Source: JAYZVT01 sp050248375
GTDB taxonomy: Bacteria; Pseudomonadota; Alphaproteobacteria; Rhizobiales; Methyloligellaceae
Assembly: GCA_050248375.1 (NCBI GenBank)
Contig: JBFWSL010000126.1
Coordinates: forward strand, 1-10,557
DNA length: 10,557 bases
Direction of reading: 5' to 3'
In this document: in pieces, positions 1 through 6,393 of the stretch
Numbering within the stretch: position 1 is the stretch's first letter
Layout: each line of letters starts with the position of its first letter
Notes under the pieces: generated by a model
What the model saw: only the letters and a program-made list of their open reading frames with translations
Databases searched by the model: none
Told to the model about the DNA's origin: nothing
Program-made: the position numbers and the translations under genes

Positions 1-2073
1 GTAGATGATGACGCCGTTGGTCTCTTCCAGGATCGGCGCGATGAGCGGATGCAGGTCGACCGGCGTCTCGCGGCCGTGCTTGCGGTTGATGTAGGTCTCG
101 ATGTTCGCCATCGGGCCCGGCCGGTAGAGGGCCACCATGGCGATGATGTCCTCGAAGCGGTCGGGCTTCAGCTTGCGCAGGGCTTCGCGCATGCCCGAAC
201 TTTCCAACTGGAACACGCCGACGGTCTCGGCCCGTGACAGGAGTTCGTAGGTACCTGTGTCGTCCAAAGGGAGGGTCGCGGGGTCGAAATCTCCGCCGCC
301 CCTGTTGATGAGGTTCTTGGCGGTTTCGATGACCGTGAGGGTTTTCAGGCCCAGGAAGTCGAATTTCACCAGTCCGGCGGCTTCCACCCATTTCATGTTG
401 TACTGGGTAGCGGGAAGCGGCGCGCGCGGGTCGCGATAGAGCGGGACCAGTTCGAGCAGCGGGCGGTCCCCGATGACGATGCCGGCGGCATGGGTGGAGG
501 CATGACGGTACAGGCCCTCCAGCCTCTGGCCGATGTCGAGCAGCCGTTCAACCAGGGGGTCGGCATCCCGGGCTTCCTGCAGACCCGTATCGCGGTCGGC
601 AATGGCATCCTTCAACTTGACCGGGTCGGCCGGATTGTTGGGCACGCGCTTGCACAGGCGGTCCACCTGCCCGTAAGGCATCTGGAGGACGCGGCCGACG
701 TCGCGCAGGACCGCCCTCGCCTGCAGCTTTCCGAAGGTGATGATCTGCGCCACGCGGTCGGAGCCGTATTTCTCGCAGACGTAGCGAATGACCTCGTCCC
801 GCCGGTCCTGGCAGAAGTCGATGTCGAAGTCCGGCATGGAGATGCGCTCCGGGTTGAGGAAGCGCTCGAACAGCAGGCCGAAGCGGATCGGGTCGAGGTC
901 GGTGATCGTGAGGGCCCAGGCGACCAGGGAGCCCGCGCCCGAACCGCGGCCCGGTCCGACCGGGATGCCCTGCCCCTTCGCCCATTTGATGAAGTCGGCG
1001 ACGATGAGGAAGTAACCCGCGTATTTCATGCGGCTGATGATGCCGACCTCTTCGTTCAGCCGGGTCCAGTATTCCTCTTCCGGGATTCCCGGGGCGCATC
1101 CCTGAGCGGCGAGGCGGGCGCGCAAGCCATCCTCCGCCTGGCGCCTGAGGCTGGCGTCTTCGTCGCCGTCTCCCGTCGAGGGAAGGATTGGTTCCCGGGG
1201 CGTCGGGCGATAGGCGCAGCGCCGGGCGATCTCGACCGTGTTGGCGATGGCTTCCGGAAGGTCGGCGAAGAGCTTGGTCATTTCCCCGGAGCTCTTGAAA
1301 TAATGCTCCGGGCTCAGGCGCCTGCGGCTGTCAACTGACACATAGGTACCGCCGGCGATGCACAGCAGCGCATCATGGGAGTCGAAGTCGCCTTGGGAGG
1401 CGAAGAAGGCCTCGTTGGTGGCCACCAGCGGCAGGTCGAGGGCATAGGCGAACTGCAAAAGTTCGGGTTCGACCCTTCGCTCCCGTGACAGCCCGTGACG
1501 CTGCAGTTCGACGTAGAGCCTGTCGCCGAACATGTCCTTGAGACGTTCGAGCCGCGCGCGGGCTAGCTCCGGCACGTTGTCGGCGATGGCGCGGTCAATC
1601 GGTCCGTCGGGCCCGCCAGTGAGCGCTATAACGCCCTCGGAATGTTGTCCCACGTCCTCAATGTTGACGTGGGGCTTGTCCATGTCGGCGCTGTCCAGAA
1701 AGGCCTTGCTGGAGAGCTTGAGAAGGTTGGCGAAACCGGTCTCGTTCTTCGCGAGCAACGCGATGAATCCATCGGCGCCACCAGCGGCGTCCGGTTGCAT
1801 GCCGTTTGCGGCAGATGCCTTCTTGTCGGCGAAGGAGACGGCGAGCGAGACGCCCAGGATGGGTTGAATGCCAGCCGATGCCAGCTTCTCCGAGAACTCG
1901 AATGCGCCGAAGAGGTTGTTGGTGTCCGTGAGCGCGAGTGCCGGCATGCGCTGGCGGGTAGCTAGCGAAGCCAGCTTCTCGGTAGTGAGCGCGCCTTCCA
2001 GCAGGGAATATGCGGAATGCACGCGCAAATGCACGAACAGCGAATCGGTGGTGTTTGCGGACTTGCGTGCCAT
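1..2073 (-). CDS. dnaE: DNA polymerase III subunit alpha, N-terminal 691 residues (3' end off the left edge)
   Basis: Catalytic subunit of the replicative DNA polymerase. The frame is open from the ATG at 2073 to base 1, giving 691 residues of a family usually near 1,150. The missing part would hold the rest of the fingers, the clamp-binding motif, the OB fold and the tau-binding domain. An N-terminal PHP domain starts with HLRVHSAY (residues 15-22). The glycine-rich palm motif GPGRGSGAGS lies near residue 373, and PDFDIDF at 414-420 supplies the catalytic aspartates D415 and D417. HASTHAAGIVIG, GVFQLESSGM and YRPGPM follow. The PHP domain looks degenerate: TDTNN (49-53) stands where active versions have a TDH-type motif, so proofreading probably relies on a separate DnaQ. 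The start lies 48 bp after lolD. Its upstream sequence has only a poor ribosome-binding site, with a G-run 12 nt before the ATG, but no other in-frame ATG occurs before residue 43. Confidence 0.97.
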   Translation of the reverse strand, partial: MARKSANTTDSLFVHLRVHSAYSLLEGALTTEKLASLATRQRMPALALTDTNNLFGAFEFSEKLASAGIQPILGVSLAVSFADKKASAANGMQPDAAGGADGFIALLAKNETGFANLLKLSSKAFLDSADMDKPHVNIEDVGQHSEGVIALTGGPDGPIDRAIADNVPELARARLERLKDMFGDRLYVELQRHGLSRERRVEPELLQFAYALDLPLVATNEAFFASQGDFDSHDALLCIAGGTYVSVDSRRRLSPEHYFKSSGEMTKLFADLPEAIANTVEIARRCAYRPTPREPILPSTGDGDEDASLRRQAEDGLRARLAAQGCAPGIPEEEYWTRLNEEVGIISRMKYAGYFLIVADFIKWAKGQGIPVGPGRGSGAGSLVAWALTITDLDPIRFGLLFERFLNPERISMPDFDIDFCQDRRDEVIRYVCEKYGSDRVAQIITFGKLQARAVLRDVGRVLQMPYGQVDRLCKRVPNNPADPVKLKDAIADRDTGLQEARDADPLVERLLDIGQRLEGLYRHASTHAAGIVIGDRPLLELVPLYRDPRAPLPATQYNMKWVEAAGLVKFDFLGLKTLTVIETAKNLINRGGGDFDPATLPLDDTGTYELLSRAETVGVFQLESSGMREALRKLKPDRFEDIIAMVALYRPGPMANIETYINRKHGRETPVDLHPLIAPILEETNGVIIY

Positions 2074-2087
2074 CCCAGACAATGCCC

Positions 2088-2103
2088 CCGGCTCAGGCGC
2101 CGG
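2088..2103 (-). other. Small stem-loop in the lolD-dnaE gap
   Basis: Inverted repeat CCGGC/GCCGG with a 6-nt loop, in the 48-bp gap before dnaE. On the minus strand its 3' arm includes three bases of the only G-rich stretch (2086-2090) that could serve as a ribosome-binding site for dnaE. It could modulate translation, but a 5-bp GC stem is easily found by chance in such DNA. There is no T-run, so it is not a terminator. Confidence 0.3.
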
Positions 2104-2121
2104 AATTGGTCGATTCTGCAG

Positions 2122-2829
2122 TCAGCGACGGAGGTTCGCTTCTTCGATGATCCTGCCGCCTTCGAGCCGCCAGACCCGGGACATGCGGGCGGCCAGATCG
2201 AGATTGTGGGTGGCGATGATCGCGGTCAACCCCGCCCCTTTGACCAGCTTTACGAGCTGTTGAAAAACCCGCTCCGCCGTCTCCGGATCGAGGTTGCCGG
2301 TGGGTTCGTCGGCGAGCAGGAGACGCGGCGCGTTGGCCACCGCGCGGGCGATGGCAACCCGCTGCTGCTCTCCGCCTGAAAGCTCGGCGGGGCGATGCTC
2401 CATGCGCTCGGACAGGCCCAGATTCTTCAGCAGTTCGCTGGCGCGCCTATGCGCTTCCGGCCAGGACAGGCCGAGGATGAGCTGGGGCAGGATGACGTTC
2501 TCGACGGCGGAGAATTCGGGCAGCAGGTGATGGAACTGATAGACGAAGCCGAGCTTGCCACGCCGAAGCGCCGTGCGGTCGGCGTCCGACATCTTTCCGC
2601 AGTCCTCGCCGTCGATCAGTATCGCGCCCGAGTCCGGTGTCTCGAGGAGGCCGATGACGTGCAGCAGAGTCGATTTGCCCGCGCCGGAGGGGCCCAGCAG
2701 GGCGATCACCTCGCCGGCGTCGACTTCGGCATTGGCGCCGCGCAAGACGTCGACGGTCTTGTTGCCTTGCGAGAATCCGAGATGGAGATCGCGGAGAACC
2801 AGAATCGGCGATGTCGCGCGCTTGTCCAC
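2122..2829 (-). CDS. lolD: Lipoprotein-releasing system ATP-binding protein LolD
   Basis: Cytoplasmic ATPase of the Lol ABC transporter, which extracts outer-membrane lipoproteins from the inner membrane and hands them to the periplasmic carrier LolA. The 235-residue protein has every ABC element in order: Walker A GPSGAGKST (46-54), Q-loop Q98, signature LSGGEQQRVAIARA (150-163), Walker B LLLADE (170-175) followed by PTGNLD, and the switch histidine in IIATHNLD. The length fits LolD. The related MacB and FtsE ATPases share this fold, but the adjacent LolC/E permease decides the assignment. Translation starts at a GTG only 4 bp after the permease stop, with no upstream ATG and no clear Shine-Dalgarno, which suggests translational coupling. 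The two genes almost certainly form one complex. Confidence 0.95.
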   Translation of the reverse strand: MDKRATSPILVLRDLHLGFSQGNKTVDVLRGANAEVDAGEVIALLGPSGAGKSTLLHVIGLLETPDSGAILIDGEDCGKMSDADRTALRRGKLGFVYQFHHLLPEFSAVENVILPQLILGLSWPEAHRRASELLKNLGLSERMEHRPAELSGGEQQRVAIARAVANAPRLLLADEPTGNLDPETAERVFQQLVKLVKGAGLTAIIATHNLDLAARMSRVWRLEGGRIIEEANLRR

Positions 2830-2833
2830 CCGC

Positions 2834-4102
2834 TCACTCGTAGCGAAGGGCTTTGATGGGGTCGAGTCTCGACGCGCGCCAGGACGGGTAGAGCGTGGCG
2901 AGCACCGACAGCGTCAGGGCCATCAGGACAACCGTGGCGATCTCGCGGGGGTTCATCTCGGCCGGCAGCTGGGAAAGATAATACAGCTCAGGCGTGAACA
3001 GCTCGGTGTTGGTTATCGCGGATATGAAGCGCTGGATGGTGTCGATATTCAGGCAGACCAGAACCCCGAGAAGAAAGCCGCCGAGGGTGCCGACGACGCC
3101 GATGCTGGCGCCGGTGATGAAGAACACGCGCATCATGGCGCCCCGTGTCGCTCCCATGGTGCGCAGAATGGCGATGTCTGGCCCCTTGTCCTTCACAAGC
3201 ATGATCAGCCCCGAGACGATGTTCAGCGCGGCGACCAGCACGATGAGGGTCAGGATCAGGAACATCACGTTGCGCTCAACCTGTAACGCATTGAAAAAAC
3301 TTGAATTTCTTTGACGCCAATCACTGGCGTATATGGTCGGGCCGCCGGCGGCGAGAATGGGTTCGCGCAGTTCTCCGACGTCGTCGGGATTGCTTACGAC
3401 GATTTCCAGTACCGATACCTGATTGGGCTTGTTGAAGTACTTCTGCGCCTCCTTGAGGGGCATGAAGACGATGCTGTTGTCGTATTCGGACATGCCCATC
3501 TCGAAGAGGGCCACGATGCGGTAGCGCTTCACCCGGGGCGCTGTCCCGAACGGGGTCTGCGCACCGCGCGGGGCAACGAGCGTGACCTCGTCGCCGAGAT
3601 TCACCAGCATGGAATTGGCGAGCCGCGTTCCCACAGCGATGCCTTCGGAGTCGTCGAAACCGTCGAGCGTACCCATCCGGATATTGTCCGAAATAGCCTT
3701 GAGCTGTTTCAGATTGGATTCGCTGAGGCCGCGCACGAGTGCTCCGGTGGCCAGGGCTGCCGTCGACATCATGGCCTGCCCTTCGATGAGGGGCATGACG
3801 TGCACGATACCGTCGACTTTCCGGATGCGCTCGGCGACGTCATCGAAATCGGTGAAGCGGCCGCCCATGCTGTGGATGACCACATGGCCGTTGAGGCCGA
3901 GAATCTTGTGAAACAGCTCGTTGCGGAAGCCGTTCATGACAGAAAGCACGATGATCAGGGTCGCGACGCCGAGCATGATGCCGAGGAAGGAAAATCCGGC
4001 GATGACCGAGATGAACCCCTCGCGACGGCGCGCGCGCAGATAGCGTAACGCAAGCAGCCATTCGAAAGGCGCGAAAGGTCTTGTTGCTCCGGTTGCAGCC
4101 AT
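2834..4102 (-). CDS. lolC: Lipoprotein-releasing ABC transporter permease (LolC/LolE family)
   Basis: Inner-membrane permease of the Lol lipoprotein-release complex, 422 residues, the usual length for LolC or LolE. The topology is that of the family: a cytoplasmic N-terminus, TM1 at about residues 31-55, a large periplasmic domain of about 220 residues that in the family contacts lipoprotein and LolA, then TM2 (about 279-303), TM3 (323-351) and TM4 (386-406). A short conserved tail, YPSWRASRLDPIKALRYE, resembles the C-terminus of the FtsX/MacB-type permeases. Only one permease gene sits beside lolD, so the complex may be a homodimer (the arrangement called LolF elsewhere); the sequence cannot tell LolC from LolE. 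The start ATG at 4102 lies 22 bp after the proS stop, without a strong ribosome-binding site. It probably shares a transcript with proS, lolD and dnaE. Confidence 0.94.
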   Translation of the reverse strand: MAATGATRPFAPFEWLLALRYLRARRREGFISVIAGFSFLGIMLGVATLIIVLSVMNGFRNELFHKILGLNGHVVIHSMGGRFTDFDDVAERIRKVDGIVHVMPLIEGQAMMSTAALATGALVRGLSESNLKQLKAISDNIRMGTLDGFDDSEGIAVGTRLANSMLVNLGDEVTLVAPRGAQTPFGTAPRVKRYRIVALFEMGMSEYDNSIVFMPLKEAQKYFNKPNQVSVLEIVVSNPDDVGELREPILAAGGPTIYASDWRQRNSSFFNALQVERNVMFLILTLIVLVAALNIVSGLIMLVKDKGPDIAILRTMGATRGAMMRVFFITGASIGVVGTLGGFLLGVLVCLNIDTIQRFISAITNTELFTPELYYLSQLPAEMNPREIATVVLMALTLSVLATLYPSWRASRLDPIKALRYE

Positions 4103-4124
4103 CGCGTGACGTGAAGCGTCCCGT

Positions 4125-5447
4125 TCAGAGTCCGGCGAGCCGGTTGACGGCGGCTTCGGCGGACAGGTTCAGCTTTTCGCCCGTGGCGCGGGACTTCACC
4201 TCGACTTCCCCGCGCTTCAGGCCTTGCGGGCCGACGATCAATTGCCAGGGCAGGCCAATGAGATCCATCTTGGCGAACTTGGCCCCTGCCCTCTCGTCGC
4301 TGTCGTCGTAGAGCACCTCGACGCCGCTTTTGCGCAGGGCGCCATAAAGGCTCTCGCAGGCGGCGTCCGTTTCCTTGTCACCCGACTTGAGGTTGATCAG
4401 GCCCACATGGAACGGGGCGACCGGTTCCGGCCATATGATGCCAGCCTGGTCGTGGCTGGCCTCGATGATCGCACCGACGAGACGCGATACGCCAATGCCG
4501 TAGGAACCGCATTGCGGCGTTACCTGCTGGCCGTCCGGACCCTGTACGCGGCAATTCATGGGCTCGGTGTATTTGGTGCCGAAGAAGAAAATGTGGCCGA
4601 CCTCGATGCCGCGCGCGCTCACCTGGCGCTCCCGGGGCACCTCCTTGTCGAAGCGCGCCTGCTCGTGCTTTTCGTCGGTGGCGGCGTATTTGCCGGTCCA
4701 TTGGCCGATAAGGGGTTGCAGGTCGTTTTCATAGTCCACGTCCTCGCCCGGCACCGTCTGGTCGAGAAGCTCGCGGTCGCAGAAGACCGCGCTCTCGCCG
4801 GTATCGGCAAGGATGATGAATTCGTGGCTGAGGTCGCCGCCGATCGGCCCGGTATCGGCCGCCATGGGAATGGATTTCAATCCCATGCGCGCAAAGGTAC
4901 GCAGATAGGCGACGAACATGCGATTATAGGAATGGCGCGCCGCCTCCGGCGTGAGATCGAAGGAATAGGCATCCTTCATCAGGAACTCGCGCCCGCGCAT
5001 GACGCCGAAGCGGGGCCGTATCTCGTCGCGAAACTTCCACTGGATATGATAGAGGTTGCGCGGCAGGTCGCGATAGGACTTCACGCCAGCGCGGAAAATC
5101 TCCGTGATGAGTTCTTCGTTGGTGGGGCCGTAGAGCATGTCGCGATCATGGCGGTCGGTGATGCGCAGCATTTCCTTGCCGTAATCGTCGTAGCGGCCGC
5201 TTTCGCGCCACAGGTCGGCCGACTGGATCGTCGGCATCAGCATCTCTATGGCGCCGGCGCGGTCCTGCTCCTCGCGCACGATGTCGGCGATGCGGTCGAG
5301 CACCCGGTAGCCGAGCGGCAGCCATGAATAGATGCCGGCGCTGGACTGACGGATCATCCCCGCGCGCAGCATCAGGCGGTGCGAAACGATCTCCGCTTCC
5401 TTGGGATCGTCGCGCAGGATGGGGAGAAAATACTTGCTGAGGCGCAT
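4125..5447 (-). CDS. proS: Prolyl-tRNA synthetase, short form without the full editing insertion
   Basis: Cytoplasmic enzyme that charges tRNA-Pro with proline. The 440-residue class II synthetase has motif 1 around residues 38-72 (GIYSWLPLGYRVL to MLMPTIQ), the TNEE proline-pocket segment near 109, motif 2 in KFRDEIRPRFG (138-148) and motif 3 in CGSYGIGVSR (313-322). A C-terminal anticodon-binding domain runs from about 340. Enterobacterial ProRS is near 570 residues because it carries an INS editing domain between motifs 2 and 3. Here only about 60 residues occupy that place (220-280), a mini-insertion. This short form is known from alphaproteobacteria, where free-standing proteins such as ProXp-ala clear mischarged Ala-tRNA-Pro. 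The ATG at 5447 is the only plausible start: an upstream ATG at 5479 is in another frame. It heads the block proS-lolC-lolD-dnaE, and the 103-bp gap before it carries three stem-loops. Confidence 0.97.
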   Translation of the reverse strand: MRLSKYFLPILRDDPKEAEIVSHRLMLRAGMIRQSSAGIYSWLPLGYRVLDRIADIVREEQDRAGAIEMLMPTIQSADLWRESGRYDDYGKEMLRITDRHDRDMLYGPTNEELITEIFRAGVKSYRDLPRNLYHIQWKFRDEIRPRFGVMRGREFLMKDAYSFDLTPEAARHSYNRMFVAYLRTFARMGLKSIPMAADTGPIGGDLSHEFIILADTGESAVFCDRELLDQTVPGEDVDYENDLQPLIGQWTGKYAATDEKHEQARFDKEVPRERQVSARGIEVGHIFFFGTKYTEPMNCRVQGPDGQQVTPQCGSYGIGVSRLVGAIIEASHDQAGIIWPEPVAPFHVGLINLKSGDKETDAACESLYGALRKSGVEVLYDDSDERAGAKFAKMDLIGLPWQLIVGPQGLKRGEVEVKSRATGEKLNLSAEAAVNRLAGL

Positions 5448-5470
5448 GGCTGGCTTCGGGTCGGTCCGCC

Positions 5471-5534
5471 GCCGGCCATGCCGGCTGGAAGCTCCCTGAC
5501 GGGAGCGTATGAGGGCCTGGCGCCTAGCGCGCCA
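5471..5534 (-). promoter_or_regulatory. Three tandem stem-loops in the gap before proS
   Basis: Within the 103 bp between the exported-protein gene and proS lie three perfect inverted repeats in a row. They are GCCGGC/GCCGGC with a 3-nt loop (5471-5485), GCTCCC/GGGAGC with a 4-nt loop (5491-5506) and TGGCGC/GCGCCA with a 5-nt loop (5518-5534), each with 6 perfect pairs. None is followed by a T-run on either strand, so they are not classical intrinsic terminators. In the minus-strand transcript they would form a structured intercistronic leader ending about 23 nt before the proS start codon. Roles in mRNA stability, processing or attenuation are possible; the sequence does not decide between them. 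Confidence 0.45.
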
Positions 5535-5550
5535 TTGCTGCGCTCATAGC

Positions 5551-5997
5551 TTACTTGGCGGGGGGCGCGCAATCCCGCGGCAGCGGAATTCCACCCACGC
5601 CGGAGAGCCCCGGGGCCAGATAAACACCTGTCAGATCATGCTTCTGGCCGCCGATACGGCGGTGGCCAAGGTCCACTTCCCCGACGACGCCGACCGCCAG
5701 CCCACCCGGATCGGGGGGCTCGTCGGCTGGAATGACCGGCTGTCCCCAGGCGTCGATGTTGCGGACGTAGCCGGCGCCCATGCCAAGCGGCATGACCTGG
5801 CAGTCCGGACCGGCATGGATACCCTGCATGTGATGATCGTTCGACCAGCGTGGATATGGCGGTGCCGGAGGGACTTCGAGGCCGGGTGCCCCATCTGCGC
5901 TCGCGGGCGGGCATGCCAGAAGCAGAGCACCGGCAGCCAGCAGGATAATGGCCCCGAAGCCTGAAAGGCGGAGACCGCATGGAAAGAGACGGGCCAT
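5551..5997 (-). CDS. Exported protein of unknown function, possible lipoprotein
   Basis: I do not recognise this 148-residue protein. Its N-terminus is a clear export signal: R3 and R10 in the n-region, a hydrophobic stretch from about 14 to 28, then two alternative processing sites. LLAC (26-29) resembles a lipobox, though leucine at -2 is unusual, and ASA (32-34) followed by aspartate fits signal peptidase I. The mature part is rich in proline and glycine and lacks any membrane segment. It keeps two cysteines (C66, C143), which could form a disulphide, and the pair H55-H56. Codons favour G or C in third position, as in the neighbours, which supports real coding. The ATG at 5997 has GGGAG 10 nt upstream. 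It precedes proS by 103 bp on the same strand, so it may share its transcript. Being next to the Lol genes is suggestive but proves nothing. Confidence 0.68.
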   Translation of the reverse strand: MARLFPCGLRLSGFGAIILLAAGALLLACPPASADGAPGLEVPPAPPYPRWSNDHHMQGIHAGPDCQVMPLGMGAGYVRNIDAWGQPVIPADEPPDPGGLAVGVVGEVDLGHRRIGGQKHDLTGVYLAPGLSGVGGIPLPRDCAPPAK

Positions 5998-6019
5998 GCC
6001 GGGGATGCTCCCATGGCCT

Positions 6020-6040
6020 GCCTTAAAGTTCCGCTAAGGC
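6020..6040. promoter_or_regulatory. Inverted repeat upstream of the exported-protein gene
   Basis: GCCTTA and TAAGGC form a perfect 6-bp dyad around a 9-nt spacer, with its near edge 22 bp before the start codon at 5997. It could be an operator for a dimeric regulator or a hairpin in the 5' untranslated region. No T-run follows it on either strand, so it is not a terminator. I do not recognise it as the site of a known regulator. Confidence 0.3.
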
Positions 6041-6093
6041 CTAAAAATGCAGCGGGAAGTGTCCGAAAAGAGACAGGAATGTGCGAAAAAAGG

Positions 6094-6122
6094 GTGACAA
6101 AAGGCCGCGACTCCTTTACGGT
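6094..6122 (+). promoter_or_regulatory. Candidate sigma70-type promoter for a plus-strand RNA
   Basis: GTGACA (6094-6099) and TACGGT (6117-6122) are separated by 17 bp. The -35 box matches TTGACA at five of six positions; the -10 box matches TATAAT at three, but these are the most conserved ones (T1, A2, T6). Transcription would start near 6129, at the beginning of a small stem-loop, and run toward the terminator at 6334-6365. A minus-strand TTGTCA (6095-6100) overlaps the same -35 region, but its -10 is poor. Confidence 0.3.
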
Positions 6123-6128
6123 CATTGC

Positions 6129-6365
6129 TCACAGGAAAAGTGAGAGTCGGACCGGTCAATCTCACGTCTTGTGTTTGAGGATTATGAAACGGTCCAAGTC
6201 TTGGGAGGAAGGTGACTCCGGCGCGCAGGCGCCACAAATGCGCGACTGTCGTGCCGCTTCTGGCGCACCCTGCAGGTCCCGCGTTAATGTCAGGTGTTAG
6301 CGACAAAGCACACCAGGAGTCCAGATCACTGGCGAAGCAAGGTCATTCGGCCTTGCTTCTTTTTT
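6129..6365 (+). ncRNA. Candidate small RNA of about 237 nt ending at an intrinsic terminator
   Basis: The case rests mainly on the terminator at 6334-6365, which can only serve plus-strand transcription although no plus-strand gene is present. The candidate 5' end follows the weak promoter at 6094-6122. Possible stems in the RNA are 6128-6132 with 6140-6144, GGACCG (6149-6154) with CGGTCC (6190-6195), GGCGC (6220-6224) with GCGCC (6229-6233), GGTGT (6293-6297) with ACACC (6310-6314), and a long-range GACTCC (6214-6219) with GGAGTC (6316-6321). The sequence did not match what I know of SRP RNA, RNase P RNA, tmRNA or 6S RNA. It could be a trans-acting sRNA, or an RNA acting on the leader of the divergent exported-protein gene. 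The 5' end and function are inferred. Confidence 0.35.
6334..6365 (+). terminator. Strong intrinsic terminator, plus strand
   Basis: Bases 6334-6344 pair with 6349-6359 in an 11-bp stem (nine Watson-Crick pairs, one T-G wobble, then a closing C-G) around the 4-nt loop ATTC, followed directly by six T residues (6360-6365). On the minus strand the T-run becomes an A-run upstream of the hairpin and nothing T-rich follows, so it is directional. As a plain hairpin 29 nt beyond the DUF1467 stop codon it might still protect the 3' end of the minus-strand mRNA. Confidence 0.88.
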
Positions 6366-6393
6366 GTCCCTAGTTCAACGAGGAAACTTCCGG

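Larger units (their letters stand above)
5998..6393. other. 396-bp intergenic region, the only sizeable gap in the window
   Basis: This stretch separates the DUF1467-type gene from the exported-protein gene, both on the minus strand. It is visibly richer in A and T than its surroundings between about 6020 and 6200, as promoter regions often are. It holds an inverted repeat at 6020-6040, overlapping sigma70-like boxes on both strands near 6072-6122, several short stem-loops between 6128 and 6321, and a strong plus-strand terminator at 6334-6365. Open frames on both strands inside it have codon use unlike the real genes and are not called. No tRNA was seen. Confidence 0.8.

Noticed and set aside
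3293..3312. A short AT-rich patch with a six-base homopolymer inside the lolC/E gene, as a possible slippage site
   Set aside because: The reading frame continues undisturbed through it with the expected family sequence on both sides, and six bases is too short to argue for programmed slippage.
4224..5327. A 367-codon open frame on the plus strand opposite proS
   Set aside because: The minus strand encodes a complete ProRS with all class II motifs; the opposite frame shows no domain and no ribosome-binding site.
6013..6300. A 95-codon plus-strand frame ending 34 bp before the plus-strand terminator
   Set aside because: Its position is tempting, but codons such as AGG, AGT, CTA and AAA are frequent, third-position GC is far below that of the real genes, there is no ribosome-binding site, and the product looks like random sequence rich in Arg, Ser and Lys. 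A short peptide inside an sRNA cannot be excluded.
6034..6306. A 90-codon minus-strand frame in the same gap
   Set aside because: It has no recognisable domain or export signal and a composition unlike the neighbours; it overlaps the promoter-like AT-rich stretch.
6191..6330. Resemblance to a cobalamin riboswitch on the plus strand, attractive because mce belongs to a B12-dependent pathway
   Set aside because: Pieces resembling conserved blocks occur in the right order (GGTGACTCCGG, GCGACTGT, CCAGGAGTCC), but GGGAA, GCCACTG and CCAGGAGACC are not matched exactly, and no plus-strand gene follows. A covariance-model search would settle it: a significant hit would revive the idea of a riboswitch-controlled RNA.
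6334..6359. The hairpin as a terminator for mce-DUF1467 on the minus strand
   Set aside because: In that direction the hairpin is followed by GCCAGTG and not by a T-run, so it does not meet the intrinsic-terminator pattern; at most it stabilises a 3' end.
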